Positions 9,843 to 19,336 of a stretch of 64,000 bases of DNA are shown in pieces. Under the pieces are notes generated by a model. The model was not told the DNA's origin. It did no database searches and worked only from the letters and a program-made list of their open reading frames with translations. This stretch comes from Photobacterium marinum. GTDB taxonomy: Bacteria; Pseudomonadota; Gammaproteobacteria; Enterobacterales; Vibrionaceae. How positions within the stretch are numbered: position 1 is the first letter of the stretch; every line of letters starts with the position of its first letter. The position numbers were made by a program, and so were the translations under genes. The stretch is taken from positions 310,001-374,000 of the forward strand of contig NZ_AMZO01000006.1 in assembly GCF_000331515.1 (NCBI RefSeq), given 5' to 3'.

Positions 9843-10326
9843 GGGTGAAGATAAAGCCTTAAGCAATAAAGTGCTGATGTGAAACTGTGGGCATCGATGT
9901 TATCAATCAAACACTCAGATGTGAATCTGGTTGATGTGCAGTTGTGAAGTCACTGAGTGAAACTTGTAATAACTGAGGATGCAGATGTATCGAGATAAAA
10001 AACAGCTATTGAAGTAAAGTTACTGATGAATAAGGTACAAGGTATAGCGATATAGTTGTGAGCAGGTCGGGGAAATGTGGCATGTGCGGAATAAGCGAGG
10101 TTCCTGTTCCGTTGTTCCGTAACTCGCTTATCCGCACATAGGTAAAACAGGACAGTGCCAGCCTAAGAGTCGATAGCCGGACTACAAAGCTGAGAAGAAT
10201 GCAAGCTTGTGAGAGTGCAGCTGTCCTGTTCTGGTGATGAGTATAGGTTGACAACTGCATATTAATTTAGTGATATTTGGACGTTTTTTGGGATAATTTA
10301 GACATTCTGTACCACGCTTTTTCCTT
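9843..10326. other. Gene-free intergenic stretch with two inverted repeats
   Basis: Between divergent genes. It carries an 18-base stem with one bulge (arms 10082-10099 and 10123-10139) and a second, perfect 10-base inverted repeat (10146-10155 and 10221-10230). A reading frame on the minus strand across it (10006-10260) has no ribosome site and looks accidental. The promoters of both flanking genes must lie here, but none could be assigned. Confidence 0.6.
10082..10139. repeat. Long imperfect hairpin
   Basis: ATGTGCGGAATAAGCGAG is the reverse complement of CTCGCTTATCCGCACAT apart from one missing base. The 23-base loop carries repeated GTTCC units. No T-run follows on either strand, so it is not a simple terminator; it could be a small mobile repeat or a structured RNA. 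Confidence 0.7.
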
Positions 10327-11373
10327 ATGTCCGCATCAGAACTATTAAATTCGCTTCATAGCTCAAACAATCGCCATCCTGACGTCAGATTTTTGCTTCT
10401 GCCTCTGCCTGATTTCAACATGCTGCCATTTGGCGGCTTTCTCGATAAGCTCCGTTTGTCTGCTGATGAGGAAGATCACAGCCAGCAGCGTTATTGCACC
10501 TGGGATATTGCCGGGCTGGAGCCGTCAATGATCACATCAAGTTGTGGTGTGTCGGTGGCGGTGCAGAAGACAATCGATGAGATTGAATTGGCTAACTATG
10601 ATTACCTGGTGGTGTTCGGTGGGCGAAGCGCGCGGGGCAGTCTGGAACAGACAGGTCAGTACAGTCATGTGCTGCGTAAGGCTGCGGCCAGAGGTGTCGC
10701 TCTGGTCAGTATTGATAATGCCTGCTTTTTGTTTGCTGCATCCGGTCTGCTCAATAACCACAGTGTTGCCATGCATTGGCGTCATGTGCCGGAGTTCAGG
10801 ACTATTTTTCCCCGCATTGATATCCGTACCGAGCTGCTTTATTGCATTGATCGTAACCGGATCAGTTGCGCCGGTGGCCGGGCGGCCATTGATTTGGCGG
10901 TGGAACTGTTGTCGCGCCATTGTGGCCGGACAAGAGCGCAGAAAGGCTTGGCGGATATGTTAGTCGATGAGGCGCGCGGGCAACTTCACCAGCTGAAATC
11001 TCTTGATGAAGAGTCACGTATCAATACCACAGCCGGACGCCATGTCGGTCGGGCAATAAGTTTGATGCGACAGCTATTAGCTGAACAGAAAACCGTGGAT
11101 GAACTGGCCGATACGTTGGCCATCAGCCGACGGCAGCTTGATCGTCTGTTTAAAGACCATTTTGGTAAAACTGCGCGTGAATATTGGGCTGAAATGCGAA
11201 TGCAGCATGTTCATTGGCGGATCGTCAATTCCGCTCATAGCTTGCAATATCTGGCTGATGAAGTCGGAATTCAGGATGTCAGCTACCTTTGCAAGGTATT
11301 CCGTAAGCGCTTCGGCCTCAGTCCGAATCAGCTCCGGAAACAAGATATGCCGGGCATAACGCCGAAGCTATAA
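10327..11373 (+). CDS. GlxA-family transcriptional regulator (DJ-1/PfpI-like plus AraC HTH)
   Basis: The N-terminal half (about residues 15-190) has the look of a DJ-1/PfpI amidotransferase-like ligand domain, with DYLVVFGGRSARG and ALVSIDNACFLFAASGLL; the nucleophile-elbow Cys appears to be present in DNACFL. The C-terminal 100 residues form an AraC-type double helix-turn-helix (TVDELADTLAISRRQLDRLFK and the second HTH ending FGLSPNQLRK). The ATG at 10327 is clear. Its 3' end overlaps the convergent photolyase gene by six bases. Family members control catabolic genes for choline, glycine-betaine, carnitine or arginine; the target here is unknown. Confidence 0.85.
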   Translation: MSASELLNSLHSSNNRHPDVRFLLLPLPDFNMLPFGGFLDKLRLSADEEDHSQQRYCTWDIAGLEPSMITSSCGVSVAVQKTIDEIELANYDYLVVFGGRSARGSLEQTGQYSHVLRKAAARGVALVSIDNACFLFAASGLLNNHSVAMHWRHVPEFRTIFPRIDIRTELLYCIDRNRISCAGGRAAIDLAVELLSRHCGRTRAQKGLADMLVDEARGQLHQLKSLDEESRINTTAGRHVGRAISLMRQLLAEQKTVDELADTLAISRRQLDRLFKDHFGKTAREYWAEMRMQHVHWRIVNSAHSLQYLADEVGIQDVSYLCKVFRKRFGLSPNQLRKQDMPGITPKL

Positions 11374-12930
11374 CTCGTCCAGATTATCCAGGCAGTATCG
11401 GGCTCGATTCAGTACTTTTTGCTGTTGCTCATCAGTGAGTTGATCCCAGCTTCGGTAGATCATTCCAACTCGTGGGTTGCGGGTCAGACGTTTTTCATGA
11501 GTGTGAAGAAAATGCCAGTAAAGGCTGTTGAGCGGGCAAGCGTTATCTTCGGTTTTGAGTTTGACGTTGTAGTGGCAACCGGCGCAATAGTCACTCATTT
11601 TGTTGATGTAGTTACCGCTGGCAGCATAAGGTTTGGTGGCAACAATCCCGCCGTCGGCAAACTGGGTCATGCCGCGTACGTTTGGCATCTCAACCCATTC
11701 AATGGCATCAATGTAAATCCCTAAATACCAGCGATCCACTTCATTCGGGTCAATCCCTGTCAGCAGGCAGAAATTACCGGTAACCATCAGGCGTTGAATA
11801 TGATGGGCGTAAGCATAATTCAGCGATTGGTTGATGGCGGCTTTCATGCAGGCCATTTTTGTCTCGCCGGTCCAGAAGAATTCCGGCAAAGGGCGATTTG
11901 CCCCCAATTCATTTTGTAGTTGGTAATATGGCATGTTCCCCCAGTAGACACCGCGGATGTATTCTCGCCAGCCGAGGATCTGCCGGATAAAGCCTTCAAC
12001 TTGAGCTATATCTATCTCGCCATCAGAGTCGTGCCATGCGTCCAGAGCTGCCTGTATAACCTGCATTGGATGGAGTATTTTGCTGTTCAGTGCAAAAGAG
12101 AGCCGGGAGTGATACAGGCTCCATTGGTGATCACTTTTTCCGGTCATTGCATCCTGGAATTGACCAAAACGGGGAAGTCCGTAGCGGCAGAACCAGGCCA
12201 GTTGCTCGATAGCTTGCCCGCGGGTGACGGGCCAGAGAAGATCATCGGTCGTGGTTCCGATTGTTTTTACTTGATGTCGTTCAAGTCTGTCCCTGATGTC
12301 ACGAATCGGATTACTGAATATAAGCGGAGCCGGTATCTCAGCAATATCGTCAGGCTTGAGTTTGTTGCGGTTCTGCTTATCAAAATTCCATTTGCCACCA
12401 ACAGGCTTGCTGTCGGACATCAGGATGTCAAAGCGTTTTCTCATTCGGCGGTAGAAATGCTCCATCAGGATATGTTTGCCCTGAGGGAACTGCTCCATCA
12501 ATTCCGAGTAAGGCAAAAGGAAGTGCTCACTATCGTATTCATGTATGGTTATAGCGGAAGGCAGCTTAAGGGTATGGAGTTGTTCATACAGCCTGTATTC
12601 GTCCGGTCGCTGAAACTCAAAGTGACAGATACCGTATTGCCCACAAAGTGAATTAAGTAGTGCCGGAAGATCTGCGTAGCCTTGGGTATAATCAAGAGTC
12701 AGATACAAAACATGATGTTCGGCTTGAGACAGGGCATTGGCGAAGTTGGCCATGGCCGAGAAAAAGGCGCAAACTTTTTGGATATGATGCCGGACATAAT
12801 CCGTTTCCTGTTTCAGCTCGGCAATAACATAGAGTGTGCTGTCATCTTTTTCTTTATACCAAGTGTGAGAAGCATTGAGCTGATCCCCGAGTATCAGCCG
12901 CAATGTCTGATATTGTTTGTTTATCGACAT
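11368..12930 (-). CDS. Iron-sulfur bacterial cryptochrome/photolyase (PhrB-like, probable (6-4) photolyase)
   Basis: Matches the deoxyribodipyrimidine-photolyase-related (FeS-BCP) family. It opens with LRLILGDQLNASHTW, has the FAD-binding half with QVEGFIRQILGWREYIRG, and the four 4Fe-4S cysteines typical of the family: one in KMACMKAA and three in YCAGCHYN...NACPLN. The characterised members repair (6-4) photoproducts with light and carry a lumazine antenna. At 520 residues it is full length. It follows the DASH cryptochrome gene by 120 bases on the same strand, so the two may be co-transcribed. Activity on (6-4) lesions is inferred from family. Confidence 0.9.
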   Translation of the reverse strand: MSINKQYQTLRLILGDQLNASHTWYKEKDDSTLYVIAELKQETDYVRHHIQKVCAFFSAMANFANALSQAEHHVLYLTLDYTQGYADLPALLNSLCGQYGICHFEFQRPDEYRLYEQLHTLKLPSAITIHEYDSEHFLLPYSELMEQFPQGKHILMEHFYRRMRKRFDILMSDSKPVGGKWNFDKQNRNKLKPDDIAEIPAPLIFSNPIRDIRDRLERHQVKTIGTTTDDLLWPVTRGQAIEQLAWFCRYGLPRFGQFQDAMTGKSDHQWSLYHSRLSFALNSKILHPMQVIQAALDAWHDSDGEIDIAQVEGFIRQILGWREYIRGVYWGNMPYYQLQNELGANRPLPEFFWTGETKMACMKAAINQSLNYAYAHHIQRLMVTGNFCLLTGIDPNEVDRWYLGIYIDAIEWVEMPNVRGMTQFADGGIVATKPYAASGNYINKMSDYCAGCHYNVKLKTEDNACPLNSLYWHFLHTHEKRLTRNPRVGMIYRSWDQLTDEQQQKVLNRARYCLDNLDEL

Positions 12931-13050
12931 CCTACTTTTCCTTGTTATGAACAGGCTCGTTACGTTTGTTGCCTGACTTCCACACGGGTTACTATCACCC
13001 GCTTTTTTTACTCGTAACTTCTGCCCTTTCCAACTACTAACTAATAGCGC

Positions 13051-14358
13051 CTATTTTATCGGCCAGTCAGCAGCATCGACGGCATCAAGGTTGCCGTCAT
13101 TCTCATTCCCTCTCCATTTACGGATAAAGGATTGCTCGGGATCATAGAGTTCAGTTTGTTTTAACAGATTGAAATGACGGTGCTCTTTCGGATCGGCACC
13201 GACTCCGGCGAGGTACTGCCAGTTTCCCCAGTTAGAAGCTACATCGTAATCAATAAGTTGTTGTTCGAAGTAAGCGGCACCGTAGCGCCAGTCAAGGCTG
13301 AGTTCGTTAACCAGGCAACTGGCAACCAGTTGGCGTCCCCGGTTAGACATAAAGCCGGTCTGGTTTAGCTGGTTCATGCAGGCATTGACGATGGGGTATG
13401 GGGTATTGCCGTGACACCAGCGCTTAAAACGCTCCGGGTAAAAGCTGGTATTGGGCGATTTGTTTTTGATGCCCTTGAAGCGAAACAGCTTCTGCTGATG
13501 GTTGTGGGAATACCATTGGAAGTATTCTCGCCATAGCAACTCAAACTTGATCCATTCTGTAGACGAGTTTTGCTCGACTTGTTGGTGGTAGATTTCAAGA
13601 CGTTCGATAAGCGTTCGTGGCGAGAGACACCCCAAAGCCAGCCAGGGAGATAATTTCGTTGAATTTTCCCAGCCGTCCAGGGCATTTCGGGTGAGTTTGT
13701 AATGGCTAGGGTGGCGACTGGCAAAATAAGCCGTTAGGTGCGACAGTCCTGCTTCTTCCCCGCCGGTAAATTCGGATGAGTGATGAGTCAGCAAGGGACT
13801 GATGACATCAAACTTTGGCAGAGTATTCGGTGGTGAAGGTAGCGATGTTAGTCTTCGCATGGGTTTCTGGATCGGGTGGTTTTCAACCTGCTTGCGGAAC
13901 TTGGAGAAAGTAGGTGGTAGATCTTCAATATCGAAAGGTAACTCCGGTTGGTCAAAAAGGGTATGGCTTGCGACCGTTGTAAACTGCAAATACGGATAAC
14001 GTTTCTTAAGGATCTGCCAGCTCTGGTTTTCATAAAATCCGGCATGCTGGCTGCGATAAAGTGCAGATACATTATATTGGGTGATTAGCTCCGGCAGGAT
14101 GTTGAGCGGGTGATCAAGCAGAATAACCAGATGCTGTCGGCATTGGTTTAGCTGACGGTTTAAGTCGGTTAATGATTGCAACAGGAATTGCTGACGCTGA
14201 GTGCCGAGCTGAGTGACAGAATACGGCAGCATGTTTGCTTTGTGCTGGGGCAGGCAGTAGATGCAGATCAGTTCGTTGACCTCCTTTGCCGCCAGTGCCA
14301 GCGCCGGATTGTCATGCAGCCGTAAGTCATTTTGAAAAAGGAATAACCCCGTAACCAT
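13051..14358 (-). CDS. Cryptochrome DASH
   Basis: The N-terminal antenna domain begins TGLFLFQNDLRLHDNPAL. The FAD-binding half contains the DASH-type signatures FELLWREYFQWYS and SNRGRQLVASCLVNELSLDWR, ending with DYDVASNWGNWQYLAGVGADP. These proteins repair cyclobutane dimers mainly in single-stranded DNA and may also sense blue light. At 435 residues it lacks any C-terminal extension. The final segment is a little short after the FIRKW motif but looks intact. It is upstream of the FeS-photolyase gene on the same strand. Confidence 0.93.
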   Translation of the reverse strand: MVTGLFLFQNDLRLHDNPALALAAKEVNELICIYCLPQHKANMLPYSVTQLGTQRQQFLLQSLTDLNRQLNQCRQHLVILLDHPLNILPELITQYNVSALYRSQHAGFYENQSWQILKKRYPYLQFTTVASHTLFDQPELPFDIEDLPPTFSKFRKQVENHPIQKPMRRLTSLPSPPNTLPKFDVISPLLTHHSSEFTGGEEAGLSHLTAYFASRHPSHYKLTRNALDGWENSTKLSPWLALGCLSPRTLIERLEIYHQQVEQNSSTEWIKFELLWREYFQWYSHNHQQKLFRFKGIKNKSPNTSFYPERFKRWCHGNTPYPIVNACMNQLNQTGFMSNRGRQLVASCLVNELSLDWRYGAAYFEQQLIDYDVASNWGNWQYLAGVGADPKEHRHFNLLKQTELYDPEQSFIRKWRGNENDGNLDAVDAADWPIK

Positions 14359-14412
14359 AGCTTTCAGTTAGTTATCAATACATAAGTTAACTATAGCTCG
14401 GGGCGGAGTTGC

Positions 14413-14973
14413 TTATTGTGCTGATTCTGAATTTAGCTTTTTGATGATTTTTGCCGGGGAGCCACCAACCAGGGTATCCGGCGGAACATCACGGGTGACC
14501 ACAGAGTTCGCAGCAACGACAGAGCGGGCACCGATAGTGACACCCTGGCAGATCACCACCTGACCGCCGATCCAGACATCATCTTCGACAGTGATCGGTT
14601 TACAGGTGGTTTCCCAGCGCTGGCGGCTCTGGTAATCCAGTGAATGGGTCGGTGTATAAAACTGGGCGTTGGGGCCGATCAGTACGTTGTTTCCGATATG
14701 GATTTCGGTGTTATCCAGCATGGTCACACCCATATTGAGGAAGGTGTTACTGCCGATGTGAATGGTTTTTCCGAACTCGCACAGGAAAGGCGGGGTAACA
14801 ATACTCCCTTTCCCCAAAGAGCCGAGAAGCTCCTCTAGCAACTCCTGCATCTTATCGCCCGGGTTATTGTTGATTTGTTGCTTGAGGGAGGAGGCATTGT
14901 CCCTGATAGCGCAGATCTCGGGATCCAGACCATTGAAATCTTCACCGTTAATCATCTTTTCGAATTCTGTCAT
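14413..14973 (-). CDS. Sugar O-acetyltransferase (maltose/galactoside acetyltransferase type)
   Basis: A left-handed beta-helix acetyl-CoA transferase. The N-terminal helical segment starts MTEFEKMINGEDFN, as in Maa/LacA, and hexapeptide repeats follow (IGNNVLIGPNAQFYTPTHS, VWIGGQVVICQGVTIGARSVV). The catalytic His lies in PTHSLDYQSR. The ATG at 14973 with AGGTAA 6 bases upstream is preferred over an upstream TTG at 15069, which would sit inside the ptsG terminator region. Length of 186 residues fits. The sugar substrate cannot be told from sequence. It follows ptsG but is separated by a terminator. Confidence 0.88.
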   Translation of the reverse strand: MTEFEKMINGEDFNGLDPEICAIRDNASSLKQQINNNPGDKMQELLEELLGSLGKGSIVTPPFLCEFGKTIHIGSNTFLNMGVTMLDNTEIHIGNNVLIGPNAQFYTPTHSLDYQSRQRWETTCKPITVEDDVWIGGQVVICQGVTIGARSVVAANSVVTRDVPPDTLVGGSPAKIIKKLNSESAQ

Positions 14974-15071
14974 GACGTTACCTGAAATTTCGGTTGGGTC
15001 GAACTGGGTAAGGTAATCATTCCGGATTGGAATGGATAAATCGCTAGTTGGTTTTATAGCCTTGTTCAAAT

Positions 15072-15119
15072 AAAAAAACCGGGCCCTGAGGCCCGGTTTA
15101 AAGTCTCACTCAGACTTTA
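15072..15119 (-). terminator. ptsG terminator with a preceding small hairpin
   Basis: Read on the minus strand, TAAAGTCT pairs with AGACTTTA (15099-15119), then AAACCGGGCC pairs with GGCCCGGTTT (15076-15099) and is followed by T residues. It lies directly after the ptsG stop. Confidence 0.88.
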
Positions 15120-15127
15120 ATAATCGA

Positions 15128-16516
15128 TTAAGCTAGTGCTTCCATCTGACCTTTGATGATTTCAGAGTGGGTACCGAATACCGCCTGGAAGTTGTCGCCT
15201 TTCTCGAAGACACCTGCTGCACCCAGAGCTTTCAGGCGAGCTGTGTCAACTTTAGAGCTATCGTGAACTGTAACACGTAGACGCGTGATACATGCTTCTA
15301 GGTCTTTGATGTTAGCTTTACCGCCGAATGCTTCAGCAATATCTTTAGCCAGGCCATCAGAAGCAGTGTTTACTTCAACTTTAGATTCGTCTTCGTCTTC
15401 GCGACCTACAGTCTTCAGGTTAAGTGCTTTGATTAGCGTTGTGAACACTAGGAAGTAGATTACTGCGTACACAAGACCGATTACTGGTAGCAACCAACCG
15501 TTTGTTGACTGACCGAATAGTAGGGTGAAGTCAAACAGACCGTGGCTGAAAGTAGTACCGTGTTTAATGCCCAGCATAATCATTACTACGAAAGCTGAAC
15601 CTGCTAGTAGTGCGTGAGCAACATACAGTACTGGAGCAACGAATAGGAATGCGAATTCGATTGGCTCAGTAATACCAGTTAGGAATGAAGTCAGAGCAGC
15701 AGAACCTAGGATTGAAGCAACTTTCAGTTTGTTCTCTGGCTTAGCAGTTACGTACATTGCAAGACATGCAGCTGGTAGACCAAACATCTTGAACATGTAA
15801 CCACCTGCTAGGTTACCCGCAGTTGGGTCGCCAGCTAGGTAACGAGGGATTTCACCGCGTACAACTTCACCAGCAGCAGTTGTGAACTCACCAACTTCGT
15901 AGAAGAAAGGTGCGTTCCAGATGTGGTGCAGGCCGAATGGGATTAGAGAACGTTCAACGATACCGTAGATACCGAATGCAACTTCTGGAGACTGGTAAGC
16001 AGCCCACTCAGAGAAGCTTGCGATACCTGCACCGATTGGCTGCCATACAACAGCAAGGATAGCAGCAACCACACACGCAGCCAGTGACGTTACGATAGGA
16101 ACGAAACGTTTACCGCCGAAGAAGCCAAGGTAAGTTGGTAGCTTGATAGAATGATATTTGTTAAACAGCTGTGCGGCCACCAAACCCATGATTACACCAC
16201 CGAATACACCGGTGTCTGTACCTTCAGCGACAACGCCAAGTACGCGGGTCATTGTCAGGTAACCCAGACCTGCTGCCAGTGCTGCTACACCGTCGTTTTT
16301 GGTAAAGCCTAGTGCAACACCGATGGCAAATAGCAATGCCATGTTGGCGAACACACCTAGACCGGCTTCCGTCATTACTTGAGCAACGATATCAGGTAGG
16401 AACTTAGCAACCTCGGAGTTACCACCGATACCTAGTAGGATACCTGCAGCTGGCATACACGCTACAGGTAGCATGAGGCTACGCCCCATTTTTTGCATAG
16501 TACTAAAAACGTTCAT
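15128..16516 (-). CDS. ptsG: PTS glucose-type transporter EIICB
   Basis: Sugar-specific membrane permease (EIIC, about residues 1-370, with multiple membrane spans; start SLMLPVACMPAAGILLGIG) fused to a cytoplasmic EIIB domain whose phosphorylated Cys is in DLEACITRLRVTV. It takes up and phosphorylates glucose, receiving phosphate from an EIIA encoded elsewhere. The ATG at 16516 follows GGGGG at the right distance and gives the usual N-terminus; an ATG at 16528 has no ribosome site. The codon choice looks more biased than that of neighbours, which suggests high expression. N-acetylglucosamine-type EIICB is the main alternative. Confidence 0.9.
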   Translation of the reverse strand: MNVFSTMQKMGRSLMLPVACMPAAGILLGIGGNSEVAKFLPDIVAQVMTEAGLGVFANMALLFAIGVALGFTKNDGVAALAAGLGYLTMTRVLGVVAEGTDTGVFGGVIMGLVAAQLFNKYHSIKLPTYLGFFGGKRFVPIVTSLAACVVAAILAVVWQPIGAGIASFSEWAAYQSPEVAFGIYGIVERSLIPFGLHHIWNAPFFYEVGEFTTAAGEVVRGEIPRYLAGDPTAGNLAGGYMFKMFGLPAACLAMYVTAKPENKLKVASILGSAALTSFLTGITEPIEFAFLFVAPVLYVAHALLAGSAFVVMIMLGIKHGTTFSHGLFDFTLLFGQSTNGWLLPVIGLVYAVIYFLVFTTLIKALNLKTVGREDEDESKVEVNTASDGLAKDIAEAFGGKANIKDLEACITRLRVTVHDSSKVDTARLKALGAAGVFEKGDNFQAVFGTHSEIIKGQMEALA

Positions 16517-17477
16517 TTGAACCCCCATTCATTATGAACTTTTAAATCCGTATTGTATTGTCTATATATGATTTGAAACTATATTCGCTAAAAACTCACC
16601 TGCTGAGTGAATCAGGAAATATAATTAGCGATAAAACTTTTTTACTTGCATGGTTATCTATTATCTATATCAGTTGATAACCTTTTTTATAAAATAAACA
16701 CGTCGTCTTAAATATGGCTTTTTTAGCTCTTTATATGATTTTCATGTTTATTTGTTTTACTCCTTGGAGTTTTGTTTTCTTCCCTCCAATTCATGTTGCT
16801 TATCATAGGCGAGGTTTTAAAAAAATTACGAGTTGTACGTCACACTGGATGTAACATAGTGTAATTTATAGTTTCTTTAGGTAACAAAAAAATGGAGTTA
16901 TGTAAGTTTAACGTAACGTTGTTTCGTAACAATTAGGGATGAGATGTACTTTAATGCTACGCTGCTTGGGTTTAACCTATTGAATTAATTGTGTTTAGTT
17001 GAAGTGTTTTGATGTTTTGTGAATGTAACACTTCAGCCTTTCCTTTTTATATTGTTACGCAGATTAGGTTTTGTGATCGTTATAACAAATCAAGTTATGC
17101 TGTGGTTTGCATATTTTAAGTTAAGCAGTTTTTTATATCAAACTGGTTGATTAAAATATGTGAGCTTCAAGTTATATAAGGGCTTTTATATTTTCTTTGT
17201 GCTTTTTTGCTTAGTTATAAGAGTGGTTTTATACGTTCTTAATACTGGTTTTTTAAACCTGTTTGGTGCGGTAATTTAATAAAGCCAATAAAACGGTTTC
17301 TTATAGCCTTTATTTGTGGCATGTGTGCATGTTCGGTTTGGTTTTTTATCTTGCAAACCGCACTTTCTCTTTGGTTTTTATTGTTACCTAATCAATTGTG
17401 ATGGCGATCAACTTAATGTTCGGATTATAAAGTTCTATATTTTACCGTTTCGGTTTAGTCGCATTAGAGCCAATAGA
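16517..17477. other. Long AT-rich gene-free region upstream of ptsG
   Basis: About 960 bp with no convincing reading frame on either strand. It should contain the ptsG promoter close to 16520-16700. An inverted repeat GAAGTGTT/AACACTTC lies at 17001-17034. GTAAC-type motifs recur around 16850-16940. It is bounded on the right by the end of the decayed insertion sequence. Confidence 0.6.
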
Positions 17478-18154
17478 GGCTTTGTTTACTAAATCGTACA
17501 GAACTATTTTCTACTTCGCGATTTGAACTGGCATAGCTTGTACTGGATGTGATAGATGAATAAAAGTAAAGTAACTTACCGAACACATAACGGGAAAGTG
17601 TATAACCAAGCGCTTATTAACCGAGGTTCTCCCACCTTTTGGAGCGGTGAAGAGGCTATTGAAGCCGCTGGAACTGTTCAGTTCACCACGAACGTCGAGG
17701 TCGAGTTGTCCCTGTCTAATGTCCCTGTCTAATGTCGCTGATGGTGAAGCACTACTAGGGTTACTTAAGCAAATTCACCGGAAAATAAAGGCGATATTGG
17801 GTAACGGAGCCTATGATTCTCTTCGGCGTTATCAAGTAATCATAAGTAAAAAGACATAGCACTGATACCGCCGAGAACAGGTGCAGCATGTTGGGAAGAT
17901 GGCCAGCCAATAAATCTTGCGGTCGCGAACAAACGAATTCATGGCTGTGGTTATCACTCTCGCTCAATTTTCGAGACCGTTATGTCTCGTTATAAGAAAC
18001 TGATAAACCCCTCGTTGTCGATGAGAGATGATGAACAAGTAGCAGTGCATTAAATAAGCTAACAAGGCTAGGTATGCCGGATACTCGTCGAATAGATTAA
18101 TAACGAGTAAAAATGGGAGTTGTTTGTTCAAAATTTGAATTGATTAACAAAGCC
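17478..18154 (+). mobile_element. Decayed IS5-family (IS903-like) insertion sequence
   Basis: The left end reads GGCTTTGTTTACTAAATC and the right end, on the other strand, GGCTTTGTTAATCAAT; both match the GGCTTTGTT termini of IS5-group elements. At 677 bp it is shorter than the roughly 1.05 kb of intact relatives, so it has an internal deletion. No clean target-site duplication could be found beside the ends. Between the right end and 18483 lie about 330 bp with no gene. Confidence 0.75.
17556..18100 (+). pseudogene. Broken IS5-family DDE transposase
   Basis: The N-terminus (MNKSKVTYRTHNGKVYNQAL) matches IS5-family transposases. The middle is missing. The fragment then resumes at NVADGEALLGLL and ILGNGAYDS, the region that normally carries a catalytic Asp. 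It then runs through stops and frame changes over LAVANKRIHGCGYHSRSIFE and a C-terminal LGMPDTRRID. The catalytic core is deleted and the product must be inactive. Reading frames in this stretch are only pieces of the old gene. Confidence 0.8.
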
Positions 18155-18482
18155 CCATTGAGCTATAAAACTTTTCAAAAGTCATCGACATGGCAAAATA
18201 AGCCCACTAATTTGTTTCTTTGTGATTAGTTCTTCTTGGTCGAAAGGTCTGATCATGGAACCAGTGTTTAGTTCCCAAGATTTTTATCCGAGCTCAGGTT
18301 AACTTAATTAGCCTGTTGTCGTTTGGCAAGAAATTGCTCAGTAAGAAATAGTTTTGTAAGTAATGTTCAGGCAAGTAATTGATGAAAACAGAACCCTGAT
18401 AGGTCTGGGCGTGTAACAGCTAGACTTACGTACATATGGCACTACGCCTTACAGCCAGTCTCCGTAACAGGAGGGATTACTT

Positions 18483-19331
18483 ATGACAGCACAAGTAAAA
18501 GCGTTTTATCACCAAGATACATCAACTATAAGTTATATCGTTTTTGATCAGATTGGAGGTCATGCTGTTGTTATTGATAGCGTAAGGGATTTTGCTGTTA
18601 ATTCAGGCATGGTAGGTAGCATCTTTGCTGATCAGTTGATCGCATTTCTTAATGATAATGACCTTACTACAGACTGGATTTTAGAAACCCACGCTCATGC
18701 CGATCACCTTTCTGCGGCGAGTTATCTTAAAGAGCGGGTTGGCGGAAAGATTGCTGTAGGTAAGGGGATAACTGAAGTTCAAAGCTTTTTTAGGCCGCTG
18801 CTTGCGCTCAATGATGAACTCTTTACTGATGGTCGCGACGGCTTCGATCACTTGTTTAAAGATCTGGAGTGCTTTTCCTTTGGATTATTAAGTGGAAGAG
18901 TTATCGCCACACCGGGGCATACCAACGACAGTGTGACTTATCTTATTGAAGGTAACGCTTTTGTGGGTGATACCTTGTTTATGCCTGATTTTGGTTCGGC
19001 ACGTTGCGACTTTCCCGGCGGGGATGCATCACTGCTATATGACAGTATTCGAAGGATCTATGAGTTGCCGGATGAGACTAAATTGTGGATCTGTCATGAT
19101 TATCAGCCAGGTGGCAGGGAGCTGGCCTATCTGACAACGGTAGCAGAAAGTAAAGCTGACAATATTCACATTAGTGATGATGTTACCAGAGATGATTTTA
19201 TTCAGTTCCGACAAGAGAGAGACAGCCATCTGTCTGCGCCGAAACTGCTTTACCCTTCGGTCCAGGTCAATATCAGGGCCGGGCAGCTACCGGAGAAGTT
19301 TTTTAAAATTCCGATTATGATGCCTGCTTAG
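18483..19331 (+). CDS. MBL-fold hydrolase, ETHE1/persulfide-dioxygenase-like
   Basis: A metallo-beta-lactamase fold with the metal motif HAHADH (THAHADHLSAASYL, near residue 65), the second His in TPGHTNDSVTYL, the Asp in VGDTLFMPDFG and the last His in WICHDYQPGG. The order and spacing fit the ETHE1 branch, which oxidises glutathione persulfide with a mononuclear iron, and the related Blh proteins. A strong AGGAGG lies before the ATG. It stands alone and is followed by its own terminator. Assignment to sulfur metabolism is by family only; no rhodanese domain is present. Confidence 0.85.
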   Translation: MTAQVKAFYHQDTSTISYIVFDQIGGHAVVIDSVRDFAVNSGMVGSIFADQLIAFLNDNDLTTDWILETHAHADHLSAASYLKERVGGKIAVGKGITEVQSFFRPLLALNDELFTDGRDGFDHLFKDLECFSFGLLSGRVIATPGHTNDSVTYLIEGNAFVGDTLFMPDFGSARCDFPGGDASLLYDSIRRIYELPDETKLWICHDYQPGGRELAYLTTVAESKADNIHISDDVTRDDFIQFRQERDSHLSAPKLLYPSVQVNIRAGQLPEKFFKIPIMMPA

Positions 19332-19336
19332 CAGAT

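Noticed and set aside
10006-10260. 84-codon frame on the minus strand
   Set aside because: Spans the inverted repeats, has no ribosome site and reads through hairpin arms; treated as non-coding.
12985-13009. Terminator-like hairpin on the plus strand between the two photolyase genes
   Set aside because: CGGGT/ACCCG with a T-run points the wrong way for both flanking genes, and no plus-strand gene precedes it; probably chance.
17469-18163. Target-site duplication beside the IS5-type remnant
   Set aside because: The nine bases outside each end (GCCAATAGA and CCATTGAGC) do not match, so a duplication could not be shown.
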